NCBI GenBank assembly: GCA_031002005.1
Contig: JARYHS010011408.1
Location: 215,398,402-215,462,401 of the forward strand
Direction: 5' to 3'
Source: Vandiemenella viatica
Lineage: Eukaryota; Arthropoda; Insecta; Orthoptera; Morabidae
DNA length: 64,000 bases
Below the pieces are notes generated by a model. The model was not told the origin of the DNA and did not search any database. It saw only the letters and a program-made list of their open reading frames with translations. This document shows positions 53,101-64,000 of the stretch, in pieces (the stretch's first letter is position 1; each line of letters begins with the position of its first letter). The position numbers and the translations under genes are program-made.

Positions 53101-55919
53101 GTTAGAAAACTTAAAAAGGGAGATGGAACAACTTAAGTTAGATGTTGTTGGGATTAGTGAGATTAAATGGAAGGACGCACAGGATTTCTGGTCTGGGGAA
53201 CACAGGATAATTAGCACACAAGCTGTCAATGGAGTCACTGGTGTAGGATTTGTAATGAACAAGAAAGTAGGAAAACGGGTTAGTTATTATGAACAATTTA
53301 GTGACAGGATTATTTTGATGAGGTTAGAAACTAAGCCCGTCCCAACCACATTAGTACAAGTGTATATGCCAACGTCGCAGGAAGATGACGAAGAAATAGA
53401 AAAAATATACGCTGAAATTGAAGAATTAATCCAATATGTGAAAGGGGAGGAAAATCTAATAATCATGGGTGATTGGAATGCAATAGTGGGAGAAGGAAAA
53501 GAGGGGAATACTGTAGGAAGTTTTGGTCTAGGAGAAAGAAATGAGCGAGGAAGCAGGTTGCTAGAATTTTGTGAAAGATATAAGCTAGTAGTGGTGAACA
53601 CACTGTTTAAGAACCATGCAAGAAGAATATACACCTGGAAACGTCCTGGGGATACAGGCAGATATCAGCTAGATTATATCATGGTCAAACAGAGATTCAG
53701 GAATCAAGTTCTAGACTGTAAAGCATACCCAGGAGCAGACATAGACTCGGACCATAATTTGATAGTAATGAAGTGCAGGCTGAAATTCAGGCGAATAAGG
53801 AAGCAGCATAAGCAGAACAGACTGGAAGTGAATAAACTGAAACAATCTAGCACAAGAGAAAAATTTGCAGAAATGGTAGACTTATGTCTAAGAATTAACT
53901 GTGAAAGGAGCTTAACTGAGGACGAATGGAATGCATTAAAGACCGAAATAATGAAAGCTGGCAAAGAAACCTTAGGCTTTAGGGAACAAGCTGCCCTAAA
54001 ACCTTGGATCACAGAAGAAATTTTGGAGCTGATGGATCAGAGGAGAAGGTACAAAAATGCTCAGGATGAAGCAGGAAAAGAGCAGTACAGGCAATTTAGA
54101 AATCAAATAAATAGGAAATGCAAAATAGCAAAAGAAAAATGGCTACAAGAAAAGTGTGAAGAAGTAGAAAAGGAAATGGTTGCAGGAAAAGTAGATGTTG
54201 CATATAGAAAGATTAAACAGAATTTTGGAGAAATGAAGAAAAGAGGTATGAACATTAAAGCTGCCGATGGGAAACCTCTTTTAAGGTCAGAAGATAGAGC
54301 TAACAGATGGAAGGAATACATTGAGAAACTGTATGTTGGGGACGACTTGAGCAATAGTGTATTGGAAAAGGAAGGCGATGTCGACATGGATGACTTAGGA
54401 GATCCTGTTTTGAGGACAGAATTTAATAAAGCTCTGAATGACTTGAAAGCAAATAAGGCAGTTAGAATTGATGAGATCCCTGCAGAACTTCTTAAATCTC
54501 TAGGAGAGGAAGGAATCAAAAGATTATTCAAGCTGATATCAAAAAGTTATGAAAAAGGAGAAATTCCAACTGATTTTAATAAAAATATCATCTTCACACT
54601 TCCAAAGAAAGCACAAGCTGACAAATGTGAGAATTATCGCACAATTAGTCTAACATCAGATGCTTCAAAATTGCTGACCAGAATAATATACAGAAGGATG
54701 GAAAGGGTAGTAGAAGAGATAGTAGGTGAAGATCAGTTTAGGTTTAGGAAAAATTGCGGTACAAGGGAAGCAATTCTGTCTTTAAGATTAATACTTGAAG
54801 GGCGGATCAAGAAAAACAAAGATACTTTTATGACATTTGTTGATTTAGAAAAAGCTTTTGATAATGTTAGGTGGGACAAGATGTTCAAAATTCTAAAGAA
54901 TTCAGGTCTAAAGTATCGAGATAGAAGAATCCTCTATAAACTATATAAGAATCAAGTGGATGTAATAAAAGTAGAGAATCACGAGAGACATGCATCAGTT
55001 AAAAAGGGTGTGAGACAAGGTTGTAGTCTATCCCCGTTAATATTCAACTTGTATGTAGAAGAATCAATGAAGAAAGTCAAAGAAAAATTTCCATGTGGCA
55101 TAAGTTTTCAGGGAGAAAAAATCAGTATGCTACGATTTGCTGACGACATTGTCTTATTAGCAGAGAGGGCTGAGGATATTGAGAAGTTATTGAATGGCAT
55201 GAACAAAATACTGAAGGAAGATTTTGGACTAAGTATAAATCAAAGTAAAACAAAAGTGATGAAATGTAGCAGAAATGACACCAATACTAGCAGATTAAAT
55301 ATAAAAATAGGATCTGATGCAATAGGAGAAGTGAGTGAGTTCTGTTACTTGGGAAGCAAAATTACAACCGATGGCCGAAGCAGGAATGATGTTAAAAGCA
55401 GAATAGCACTAGCAAAAAGAGCCTTCATGAAAAAGAGAAACCTTTTAGTTTCAATTATTGATCTAGGAATTCGAAAGAACTTCTTAAAACTCTATGTGTG
55501 GAGCACAGCACTTTATGGTAGCGAAACATGGACTTTAGGAATACCGGAAAGAAAGAAACTTGAAGCATTTGAAATGTGGTGCTACAGAAGAATGCTGAAA
55601 ATTATGTGGACAGACAAAGTAAGAAATGAACGAGTTTTAGAAATGATGGGTGAGAAAAGAAGTTTATGGAAGAAGCTTACAGGAAGAAGAGACAGGCTGG
55701 TAGGTCATATTTTGAGACATGCTGGATTGGTTAATTTGTTAGTGGAGGGAACAGTTGAAGGTAAGAACTGCAGAGGTAGACAGAGATTAGAATATATGAA
55801 GCAGATAATTGAGGACGTGGATTGTAAGGGGTATGTAGAAATGAAGAGGTTAGCACAGGATAGGAAGGGATGGAGGATTGCATCAAACCAGTCTAAAGAC
55901 TGACGACAGCAAAAAAAAA
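53101..55919 (+). mobile_element. RTE-type LINE, 5'-truncated, long intact ORF
   Basis: The endonuclease/reverse transcriptase frame is already open at the left edge (RLENLKREMEQLKLD...), so the element lacks its 5' end. It runs to AACCAGTCTAAAGACTGACG ACAGC, then 12 A. The stop is followed at once by the short tail, as in RTE elements with almost no 3' UTR. It sits at the end of a Harbinger-like copy. No target duplication was found. Confidence 0.88.
53123..55903 (+). CDS. RTE-type endonuclease-reverse transcriptase, 926 aa
   Basis: The enzyme nicks DNA and copies its own RNA into the nick. Residues 1-230 are an apurinic-type endonuclease lacking its first strands: GISEIKW (10-16), IIMGDWNAIVG (~113-123), LDYIM, then DIDSDHNLIVM. 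Residues ~430-720 are the reverse transcriptase: ENYRTISLTS, FVDLEKAFDNVRW (~571), KKGVRQGCSLSPLIFNLYVE (~632) and RFADDIVLLA (~671; FADD box). The tail has the RTE-type LYGSETWTLG and MWCYRRMLKIMW blocks and ends near RIASNQSKD. The first Met is internal to the true ORF, since the frame continues upstream to the truncation. No stop or frameshift in 2.8 kb suggests a young copy. A related truncated copy is at 62289-63735. Confidence 0.92.
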   Translation: MEQLKLDVVGISEIKWKDAQDFWSGEHRIISTQAVNGVTGVGFVMNKKVGKRVSYYEQFSDRIILMRLETKPVPTTLVQVYMPTSQEDDEEIEKIYAEIEELIQYVKGEENLIIMGDWNAIVGEGKEGNTVGSFGLGERNERGSRLLEFCERYKLVVVNTLFKNHARRIYTWKRPGDTGRYQLDYIMVKQRFRNQVLDCKAYPGADIDSDHNLIVMKCRLKFRRIRKQHKQNRLEVNKLKQSSTREKFAEMVDLCLRINCERSLTEDEWNALKTEIMKAGKETLGFREQAALKPWITEEILELMDQRRRYKNAQDEAGKEQYRQFRNQINRKCKIAKEKWLQEKCEEVEKEMVAGKVDVAYRKIKQNFGEMKKRGMNIKAADGKPLLRSEDRANRWKEYIEKLYVGDDLSNSVLEKEGDVDMDDLGDPVLRTEFNKALNDLKANKAVRIDEIPAELLKSLGEEGIKRLFKLISKSYEKGEIPTDFNKNIIFTLPKKAQADKCENYRTISLTSDASKLLTRIIYRRMERVVEEIVGEDQFRFRKNCGTREAILSLRLILEGRIKKNKDTFMTFVDLEKAFDNVRWDKMFKILKNSGLKYRDRRILYKLYKNQVDVIKVENHERHASVKKGVRQGCSLSPLIFNLYVEESMKKVKEKFPCGISFQGEKISMLRFADDIVLLAERAEDIEKLLNGMNKILKEDFGLSINQSKTKVMKCSRNDTNTSRLNIKIGSDAIGEVSEFCYLGSKITTDGRSRNDVKSRIALAKRAFMKKRNLLVSIIDLGIRKNFLKLYVWSTALYGSETWTLGIPERKKLEAFEMWCYRRMLKIMWTDKVRNERVLEMMGEKRSLWKKLTGRRDRLVGHILRHAGLVNLLVEGTVEGKNCRGRQRLEYMKQIIEDVDCKGYVEMKRLAQDRKGWRIASNQSKD

Positions 55920-55929
55920 AAAGTACATT

Positions 55930-56400
55930 TTGCATATTTTCATTCCCTGCTCACTTATGGCTTCTCATTCTGGGGAAACTTGTCACAAGCACAAAGGGTA
56001 TTTAAATTGCAAAAGCGTGCTATAAGAACTATTTGTGGAGCAAGCCCATAGACGTCGTGCAGAAATCTATTCAAAAACCTTGGTGTAATAACAACGCCAG
56101 CACAGTATGTATACTCCGTACTATCATTTGTAGTGGAAAATCCTGAACACTTCAATCTTAATGCTCACATACATAGCCATAATACTAGGAATAAATATGA
56201 TATTCACAAGGATTACAAAGCACTGTCAATTGCACAGAAAGGGATAACATTTACTGGAGCTTCCTTATTCAATGTCTTACCAACATAAATTAAATGTTAT
56301 CTACAAAAATCCAACTACTTTAAGTCCAAACTGAAAGAGTTTCTGCTTGAGAACCCATTTTACTTTGTGAAAGAATTTTCTTCTTGGAATTTGGTAACTA
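55930..56400 (+). mobile_element. LINE RT C-terminal fragment, sense
   Basis: One frame reads FHSLLTYGFSFWGNLSQAQR, then VFKLQKRAIRTICGASP, a stop, then TSCRNLFKNLGVITTPAQYV, NTRNKYDIHK and LFNVLPT, then FKSKLKEFLLENPFY. This is the C-terminal region of Jockey-type LINE reverse transcriptases. It has several stops. It directly follows the RTE tail. Confidence 0.75.
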
Positions 56401-57029
56401 AGAATGACTAATAATATGGTATACATGGTGTATGGAAGGGGAAGGTGACAAAGTTGTCCACAATTACTAAAATGATATATGGTTTTTATTTCCTTTGAAA
56501 CTTTTGACAAATTAAGTAATTACACTGTTTACAAAATTTCACTCATATATAGTAACTAACATGATATAGCATGCACTCAAAAACTGCTGTGAAAAATTAT
56601 CATACTAACAGGTTTTTAACTAATTGACTGCTTATGAGTTGGTAATATATTTGATATTGTTAATAGGTGTGTGTACTGTTCCACATAAATAGCAACTAAC
56701 ATGATATAATACGTAGTCGCAAATTACAGTGAAACTTATCATGGTAACTGGTTGGTAAGAAAATAACTGGTTATTAGATGCTGGTAACAAGTGTATACAC
56801 TGTTCCACATAATAAGTATTAATTAACTCGGGATTGTATTTGTTGATTACAGGAGATATTGATTATACTGATTGTAGCTAACTTGTTGTCAATATATAAT
56901 AATATTATCAATTATATAGTAATATTGACATTACTAATAAGTGTATGTACTGTTCCACATCCCCAAGATTATTCTCACATGGGATCAAAGTGTACATATC
57001 TATCTATCTATCTATATATTTATCTATCT
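56401..57029 (+). other. Unrecognised AT-rich stretch ending in a TATC repeat
   Basis: A short phrase with GTGT(A/G)TGTACTGTTCCACAT recurs near 56668, 56792 and 56942, a loose ~125-150 bp tandem repeat. (TATC)n runs at 56997-57030. Confidence 0.55.
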
Positions 57030-57640
57030 AGTTCCAAAGCCCTACACTATCGTTTACGTGACAACTTCGCAAACGAAATGTTGCTGCATGATGGCGAAGA
57101 TTATCGTGTCATTTTCAGAGATGAATCGTCATTTAACCTAAGTGGAAATGTAAACACTCATAATGTGCGTATCTGGGGCTCAGAAAATCCTCACCAAGTG
57201 GTATAGCTACAACGAGACTCCATAAAGTTGAGTTTTTTTCATGCCATATCTCGGCGGAAAGTTTATGAGCCTTTCTTCTTTCGCGAAGCAACTGTATCTG
57301 GTGTTTCTTAGCTTGATGCGCTACAGCAATGGCTCTTTCCTCAACTGCAAGATGATGAACAAGAAAACTTCATTTGACAACAAAATGGTGCGCCACCTCA
57401 CAGTCATAAATCAGTACGCGATTGGTTAAACGACGTTGTACCCACCCGCTAGATTGGCCGCCATTAGCTCGATGACAGGGCATATTTCACATGGCCTTCA
57501 CGGGCACCCGATCTGAGGCCATGCGATTTTTATCCTTCGGGGCTAATAAAGGAATACGGGTATGTAATTCCGCTGCCAGCTGACCTATTCGACTTAAGAA
57601 ACATTAGATGAATCAATCGCTTCGGACCCTCTGATCAAGG
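57030..57640 (+). pseudogene. Tc3/mariner-type transposase C-terminal fragment
   Basis: FRDESSFNLSGNVNTHNVRI, then WGSENPHQVV, then YEPFFFREATVSGV-like and, in shifted frames, QQNGAPPHL, GHPI*GHAIF and GYVYVPPLPADLFDLRN. These are the first Asp block, the second Asp block (here Asn, QQN) and the C-terminus of a Tc3/mariner-type transposase. Multiple stops make it inactive. It may be the other half of 50051-50293. Confidence 0.72.
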
Positions 57641-60600
57641 TATTTATTTATTTATTTCGTATGGCAGAAGAAATACAAAAACAGTAACTACATTAACTTA
57701 CAATAAATATAACTATTACTACAGACTGATGTCTAACGATTGCAGCCATTCAATTGCTTCTGTTGTTGCTTCGGTGAATCTGATTCATTGTACCACTGAA
57801 TCTCCTGAGAGGGCATTCCATGGCGATGTGGTGAATGGTTTGCTCATAGTTACCGCAGTCACAAGAAGGATTCTCTGTCATTCCCCACTTGTACCACCAG
57901 TAGTTGCATTCTACCGTAGGCCTTGTTCTCACTCGGTTCAGTGCCAGTCCTAGGTTTTCCTAGGAAGGTCGAATCCAGGAGGTTGTCGTGTAGGGGTCTT
58001 CGGATTAGCGCCTGTTTGTCGGGGTTGGAATTTGTACACTCAGCGCACCATGCTTTCGCCTATGTTGAAATTATTTTGGACCAACTCTTGACCAAACTTC
58101 CATGTTGAATATCTAGATTTTAGTCTGTTTGGAGCTTTGTGTGTGCAGTCCTGATGAATTGGAAGTTGTGGATAACTTAAGCATTTCTGCCATTCCTTTT
58201 TTAATGCTGCTTGTCTTCAGAGACTTGGTGGGGCGATGTTAGAGAGTACAGGCAGCCAGTCTGTAGGTGTAGATTTAACAGTTCCAGATGTTGTTCTCAT
58301 TGTGTCAGTTAGTTAAATGTCGATCTTTTTTGTGTGACTGCTGTTTAGCCATATTACTGGACTGCAGTATTCGGCAGTTGAATATATCAGAGCAAGAGCT
58401 AATGCTCTGAGAGCTGCAGCATGTGCTTCCCAACCCGTTCCTGAAAGTTTGTGAAGGATGTTATTTCGAGTTTTTACTTTTGCCGCTATTTTATGGATAT
58501 GCTCCTTATATGTCACTGACCAGTCAAGAACCACACCTAGATATTTTGGATGAGGATTGTATTTAAGTAATTGGTCTCTGAATTTTATTTGAGGTCTATA
58601 GTGGGCTTTTCTATTGTTTAGGTGGAATGAGTTGACCTCTGTCTTATTTATATTCAGTTTCAGGCCCCAAGTGTTGAAATACTCATTCAGTTTCTGAATA
58701 TCAATTGCGAGAGTTTCTTCAGATGTTTTGAAGTCTCTAGATTGTGCTCTCATGACTTGTCATCAGCGTATATAAAATTCGTAGAAGTGGTAGATGGCAA
58801 GTCTCTGGTGTAGATGTTGAAAAGTAGTGGAGCAAGGACAGATCCTTGTGGTAGCCCGTTGTTTAATCTGTAAGATTTGCTTCTATTCCCATTTAGATGA
58901 ACCTCAATCATTCGATTGCATAGCATGTCACTCAACAGAGAGGCAATTGTTTTGCACGGGATAATCCTAAGGAATTTCAGGATCATTCCCTTCCTCCAGA
59001 CTGTGTCATATGCTGCAGTCAAATCTACAAACACTGCCAAGGTCTTTTTCTGATCTTGGAATCCCTTTTCGATATAGTTGGTCAGCGCCATTACTTGGTC
59101 GCAACAATTCCGGTTTGGTCGAAATCCTGCCTGCTCAGTTGGTATGAAGTCAAGGATTTTTTCTGAGATCCTGTTGTGGATGGCTCTTTCGATCAGCTTG
59201 TAACATGAACTCAGAAGAGCTATTGGTCTATAATCTTCTGGGCTGCAGCCAGTTTTGCCTGGTTTCAATATAGCTATTACCTTGGTTCTTTTAAGGAGGT
59301 TTGGGACTTTACCGCATTTTAGGATATTCCTGAAAAATTTGGCAATCCAATCGAATGTTCGTGGGCCACAATGTTTTAGAAATTCGGGGTATATTCCATC
59401 TATCCCTGCTGCCTTACCAGATTTTGTTTCTTTCAATGCCATCGAAATCTCTGAGACTGTGAAATCTGCTGCAAATAAAGAATTTCTGTCAGCTTGAAGT
59501 AATCTGAGCTTTAGTTCATTTTGGATTTCGTTAGACTTGATGGCTAAACTATTAGTTGATTTTCTAGTTAGGTTAACAATTCTCTGTGCTACTTGATCGG
59601 TTTTTATCTTTGAGATCTTGCTAGTGGTATCTACAGCGTTACTTCCTAGTTTGCGCAAAAGTGACCAGCTTTTCTGCTTGAATGATGGAAATTGACGTTT
59701 TACATTAATTCTGCCCATTTCTCTTTCCTTGACGAGTCTAAAGAGTAGAAGTTCATCTGCAGTATCTGGGTCATTACTGAGTTCGTATTCCCTGTACAGC
59801 TCGTTACATTTCAGGGTCCAGCTGGGGATGAATTCCCTTCTGGTTCCTCTAGGGATATGCTTTTTAGCTATAGCACAAAGCAGCCTTGAGAAGCACTGGT
59901 AATTTTTCATATTTGGTGGAATCCATTGTAGGTTAGGTTCTATTTCTCTGGTGAATTAACTCCAGTTAGCTTTGGTAAAGTTCCATCGTGGAACTGGATT
60001 AGATCTTACGATTGGAATCTCAAGACCGACTTTCAAAAGTACAGGTCTGTGCTGACTTCAGGGAAAGTTATTCAAGACTTTCCTTGTACAGTGCAGAGGT
60101 CTTCCAAGAAGGTCTTTAGTAATAAAACAGAGATCAGGGTTACAGTCCTGATTCCATCTAGCATAATGGAACATACCTTTTTCCTTAGCATCATAGATGA
60201 GAAATAGATCTTCAGCATCGGCCCAGTCTGTCACAAGATGGCCATCAGTGTTAATGTTTCTGTAGCCCCAGATAGTATGTTGACTGTTGAAATCACCTAG
60301 AATAATTGTTGGATGTTGCAGGTGCTGAATTGATTCATTTATAGTCCAAGGTTGGTTGGGCGGTTTATAAATATTGAGAACTTCAATGTTTGAGATGTTA
60401 TCTCTAGTGATGTAGATATTACCATATGTGTTTTTGCCAATTATTTTAGCCTGCTGAATGTTATTCTTGACAAATGTTGCAGTACTATAGCTTTTATGAT
60501 ATGTTGCTGACAGGAGTGTATATCCAGGTAAATGGCACTTAGATTGTAGATGGTAGTGGGTTTCTTGAAGGAGAAGAACATCTATCTTGTTGTTTTCAAG

Positions 60601-60870
60601 TAAGTTTAACAAGTAGTCACTTTTCAACCTGCTTATTCCTTCAATATTTAGTTGTGTGTCGGAGTTCTTTCGTTGCGGTAGTAGATACTGGGCTCTGAGA
60701 AGAGCCGTTTGAAGTTGATAACATTGTTCCGTATCTTCTAATTGCTGGGATATCCTCAAGCTAAAGCTCTAGGTCCAGCAGCCTATTGAGATGTAGACTA
60801 TTCAGCTGTGGCTTTGCCACATTGCACAGGGTGCAACACGAGGAGGCTAGTCTACTTTTAGACATGTTGA
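57640..60870 (-). mobile_element. Antisense Jockey-type LINE, endonuclease to 3' end
   Basis: The 3' end has an (AAAT)n tail at about 57640-57660 and the 5' side fades near 60870. The minus-strand order is endonuclease at 60759-60058 (LLLQETHYHLQS, IILGDFNSQHTIWGYRN). RT follows at 59910-58750 (KSGKAAGIDGIYPEFLK, VIAILKPGK, EDYRPIALLS, FVDLTAAYDTVW, NGLPQGSVLAPLLFNIYT, YADDKS). Thumb and tail are 58753-58313 (KYLGVVLDWSVTYKEHI). The C-terminal Cys/His tail, 57932-57750, is NPSCDCGNYEQTIHHIAMEC. A frameshift right after YADD and breaks at ~58310 and ~59930 disable it. It is the same family as 48483-49945. RT residues 1-380 are one open frame. Confidence 0.88.
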
Positions 60871-62288
60871 CTCTTGATAACATTAACAGAATACATATTT
60901 AAGATGTGAATGGAATGCTTTATGAGGTTCAGTTGACAATATTAAGTGTTGGCTATTAAACATCGATCTTTTGCAAGGAAAGTATGTCAAAGATGGTGAA
61001 ATATAATTGGTATTGGGTTCATGTTCATTGTTGCATGTATTGTGCAGAGGTGAATTTCATAAAATTCGCAGATGTGTTATTTTTATAAAACTGAAAACTC
61101 AGTATAGCTGTTTGTACTCAAGATTAGTTTAATGGCATCAGACTGTCTGGAATTTGAAATGTGAACTAGTCTGTAGGTTGAAAATATTCTAAATACTAGC
61201 TGTTTTTTATCCATCTTACCTTGAATTTTTTTAAGTCTGCAAAACAGAAATGTCTAGCATCAACCACCTCATTGTAGCCATCATCCATTATGTCATTGGT
61301 ATTAGAGACGTGTGCAACTGTTCCCTCACTTTTTACTCATGGGCAACTGAGAATATGCTTTCAATTTTTCTGCTTGTATACCTTAGTCTTTCCGTTAGTA
61401 TGAGTGCACTTTTTTAGACTCATACTGTCAGTAAACTTTTTTAAGACTCATACCTTTGCATAGTGGATTCTTCAAATTTTCAATACACTGCCTCCACATT
61501 TAGAATTAATGGACAGTGTTAGAATTTTTCATTTCTCACAGATCTGACAGATTAACTACTTTAAAATACTAAATAAATTATTTAAAATGCTTTGGTATTA
61601 ATTTACTCCATGATCAGTGCAGTGGGACCACCTGATGTTAATTACCTTGTCTTGAAGTTAATGCTTCATGCTGATGAAAATGGGACAGCTTTTGGTGTCT
61701 TAAGGCTGCACAGCATCAATCTGGAGACATCCCCATTGCAGGTTAAATTGTGGCACATTAGTGCTGCATTAAAATGTAATTGTATTTACTAATTAACATG
61801 GTGCATTACACTATATTGCCCTCTCTAAAATTCCATACATCAAGGCAGCATTAGCCTACACTCTTCTAAATGGTAATGTCAAAATTGTTCATCATGAGTG
61901 GCAGAGCAGTTTTTCTGTGTGTATTATTTTCCCGTGTGCATTATTTTCCCATTAGCACTGATAAGTTTATGGATTTACACACATCCACACTGGGAGATGG
62001 CATGCCACTCCTGGAGTAATTAACTGCATGATACCCTAACCAAATAACAGCAAACTCCCACATCATTCTAAACCATAGTATAGATTCTGTCACTGTACTG
62101 GAAGTATCTTAGCCAGCTCCCTTATATTCCACCTAATTGTCACACAGGTTTTTTCACAGGGGTAAAACCTTGGCTCTTTTTTCCCCCTGCCCTGTCTCTT
62201 CTTTGAAAAGTTTCCATCTATCTTACGCAATGGACTCATGTAAACGGGTGGTCGCCTGGAATACATAACAATCCCGTTCCTGTGATCA
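60871..62288 (+). other. Intron sequence, no recognised element
   Basis: No gene or paired repeats seen. A 66-codon frame at 61592 has no motif. Confidence 0.4.
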
Positions 62289-63735
62289 CCCTTTTTTTTT
62301 TTTTTTTTTTGCTGTCATCAGCCTTTCGACTGGTTTGATGCAATTGTCCATCTCTTCCTATCTTGTGCTAACCTTTTCATCTTTACAACCCTCGTCCTCA
62401 ATCATCTGCATCATATATTCTAATCTCTGTCTTCCTCTACAGTTCTTACCTTCGACTGTTCGATCCACCAGCAAATTAACTAATCCAGCATGTCTCGAAA
62501 TATGACCTACCAGCCTGTCTCTTCTTTCTGTAAGCTACTTCCACAAACTTCTTTCCTCACCCATCATTTCCAAAACTCATTTATTTCTTACTATGTCAGT
62601 CTAGCATTCTTCTGTAGCACCACATTTCAAATGCTTCAATTTTACTTTTTTCCGGTATTCCCGTGAAGTGCTGTGCTCCACACATAGAGTTTTAAAAAGT
62701 TTTTTTCTAATTCCTAGATCAATATTTGAAACTAAAGATTTCTCCTTTTCATGAAGGATCTTTTTGCTAGTGCTATTCTGCTTTTAACATCATTCTTGCT
62801 TCAGCCGTCGGTTGTAATTTTGCTTCCTACGTAACAGAATTCACTTACTTCTCCAATTGCATTCGATCATATTTTTATGTTTAATCTACTGGTATTGGTA
62901 TCATTTCTGCTAAATTTGATCACTTTAGTCTTGCTCTGATTGATATTTAGTCCAAAATCTTCCTTCAATATTTTGTTCATGCCATTCAGTAGTCTCTCAG
63001 TGTCCTCAGCCTTTCTGCTAACAAGACAATGTCATCAGCAAATCGTAGCATACTAATTTTTTCTCCCTTAACAATTATGCCACATGGAAATTTTTCTTTT
63101 ACTTTCTTTATTGCTTCCTCTACATACAAGTTGGATATTAATGGGGATAGACTACAACCTTGTCTCACGCCCTTTTTAACTGATGCTTGTCTCTCATGAT
63201 TCTCTACTTTTCTTACAGCCACTTGATTATTATATAGTTTATAAAGTATTCTTCTGTCTCGATACTTTAGACCTGACTTTAAAATTTTGAACATCTTATC
63301 CCACCTAACATTATCAAAAGCCATAGAAGTATCTTTGTTTTTCTTGATCCGCCCTTCAAGTATTAATCTTAAAGCCAGAATTGCTTCCCTTGTACTGCAT
63401 TTTTTCCTAAACCCAAACTGATCTTCACCTACTATGTCTTCTACTCTCCTTTCCATTTTTCTGTATATTATTCTGGTCAGTAATTGTGAAGCATGTGATG
63501 TTAGACTAATTTGTGATAATTCTCACATTTGTCGACTTGTGCTTTATTTGGAAGTTTGAAGATGATATTTTTTATTAAAATCAGTTGGAATTTCCCCTGT
63601 TTCATAACTTTTTGATATCAGCTTAAATAATCTTTTGATTCCTTCTTCTAGTAGGGATTTAAGAAGTTCTGCAGGGATGTCATCAATTCCAACTGCCTTA
63701 TTTGCTTTCAAGTCATTCAGAGCTTGTCGCATTTC
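62289..63735 (-). mobile_element. Antisense RTE-type LINE, 5'-truncated and decayed
   Basis: On the minus strand it is homologous to the C-terminal half of the RTE at 53123-55903 and ends GCTGATGACAGC followed by an A tail (T run at 62292-62310). 63732-63544 matches ALNDLKANKAVGIDDIPAEL. 63456-62986 matches GEDQFGFRKKCSTREAILAL, RQGCSLSPLISNLYVEE and RFADDIVLLAER. A deletion removes FVDLEK before AFDNVRW. Several frameshifts follow, to the tail at 62700-62330. It keeps Gly at FRF/FGF and GIDD where the long copy has variants, so it is an independent insertion. Confidence 0.87.
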
Positions 63736-64000
63736 TTAAAAGCAGTTTATGATTATTATTATTTAAAAACAGTCCCTGGAACGGGAGCCATGTTGCATTT
63801 CTTAAAAGCAGTTGCTTGATTATTCATTAAGAAATGTGCTGTGTTGCATTTACGATGTGATTCTCTTTATATCGTTATCTTTATATTATGTATCATGGTA
63901 TGACTTTTGGGCGGCTAAACCAAATAATTAATCTTTTAGTTGTTTTTCTTCACAATATAAATCACACTTTTATTATTTAAGTACATCGTTTTAAATACAT
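63736..64000 (+). other. Unrecognised intron end of window
   Basis: A short direct repeat (TGTTGCATTTCTTAAAAGCAGTT at about 63792 and CGCATTTCTTAAAAGCAGTT at 63728) marks the RTE 5' junction. Nothing else seen. Confidence 0.4.

Noticed and set aside
53287..54531. Minus-strand ORFs of 102-142 codons
   Set aside because: Shadows of the intact RTE ORF.
44027..64000. Next channel exon (S2 end-S3 of the second unit)
   Set aside because: I searched for an acceptor followed by a YVRLHV/HPL..A..YL-like frame and found none; it must lie beyond the window.

Overview
The window is animal, most likely insect, nuclear DNA. It is AT-rich and low in gene density. It has spliceosomal introns with good GT/AG sites, long homopolymer and CA microsatellites, and many transposable elements of the kinds common in large insect genomes (Jockey-, I- and RTE-type LINEs, Tc1/mariner, PIF/Harbinger, hAT-like, LTR). 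I cannot name the species; a large-genome insect such as a polyneopteran is a guess.

One host gene runs through the window on the + strand. I can join ten consecutive exons (98-303, 1077-1247, 11978-12076, 15687-15991, 20292-20485, 21858-21938, 27421-27614, 31734-31899, 41799-41878, 43692-43886). Together they give 563 uninterrupted codons plus two bases, and intron phase matches at all nine junctions. The product is a cyclic-nucleotide-gated-type six-helix channel. One complete unit is present (S1-S6, pore loop, C-linker, cyclic-nucleotide-binding domain). The frame then runs straight into the S1-S2 exon of a second unit. The gene enters from upstream of base 1 and leaves beyond base 64000, so it probably encodes a multi-repeat channel in one polypeptide, the architecture of the four-repeat CNGK channels known from sea urchin and zebrafish sperm. 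The visible unit has a pore GLGLGD in place of TVGYGD, a charge-poor S4 and an altered phosphate-binding cassette.

Nearly all the rest is intron filled with mobile DNA. 1.3-7.6 kb: an antisense Jockey-type LINE split inside a codon by a 676-bp hAT-like MITE with an 8-bp target duplication. 7.6-9.0 kb: a diverged tandem repeat. 9.5-10.2 and 24.9-25.9 kb: MADF-bearing elements with 17-18 bp inverted repeats. 10.5-11.4 kb: a decayed Tc3/mariner-like element. 11.5-14.7 kb: LINE fragments and a tRNA-like SINE head. 16.6-18.0 kb: an apparently intact Tc1-type transposon inside an old mariner copy. 18.3-18.6 kb: a 259-bp foldback. 23.5-24.8, 25.9-27.3, 36.5-37.8, 37.9-39.3 and 44.0-45.4 kb: five solo LTRs. 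30.5-31.6 and 39.3-40.5 kb: Tc1-like copies. 32.6-36.5 kb: an antisense I-type LINE with RNase H. 45.5-53.1 kb: PIF/Harbinger elements and a LINE fragment. 53.1-55.9 kb: an RTE-type LINE with a 926-codon ORF. 57.0-63.7 kb: a mariner fragment, an antisense Jockey-type LINE and a truncated antisense RTE copy.

The only host genes visible are these channel exons. I found no ribosomal RNA, no credible functional tRNA and no CRISPR array.
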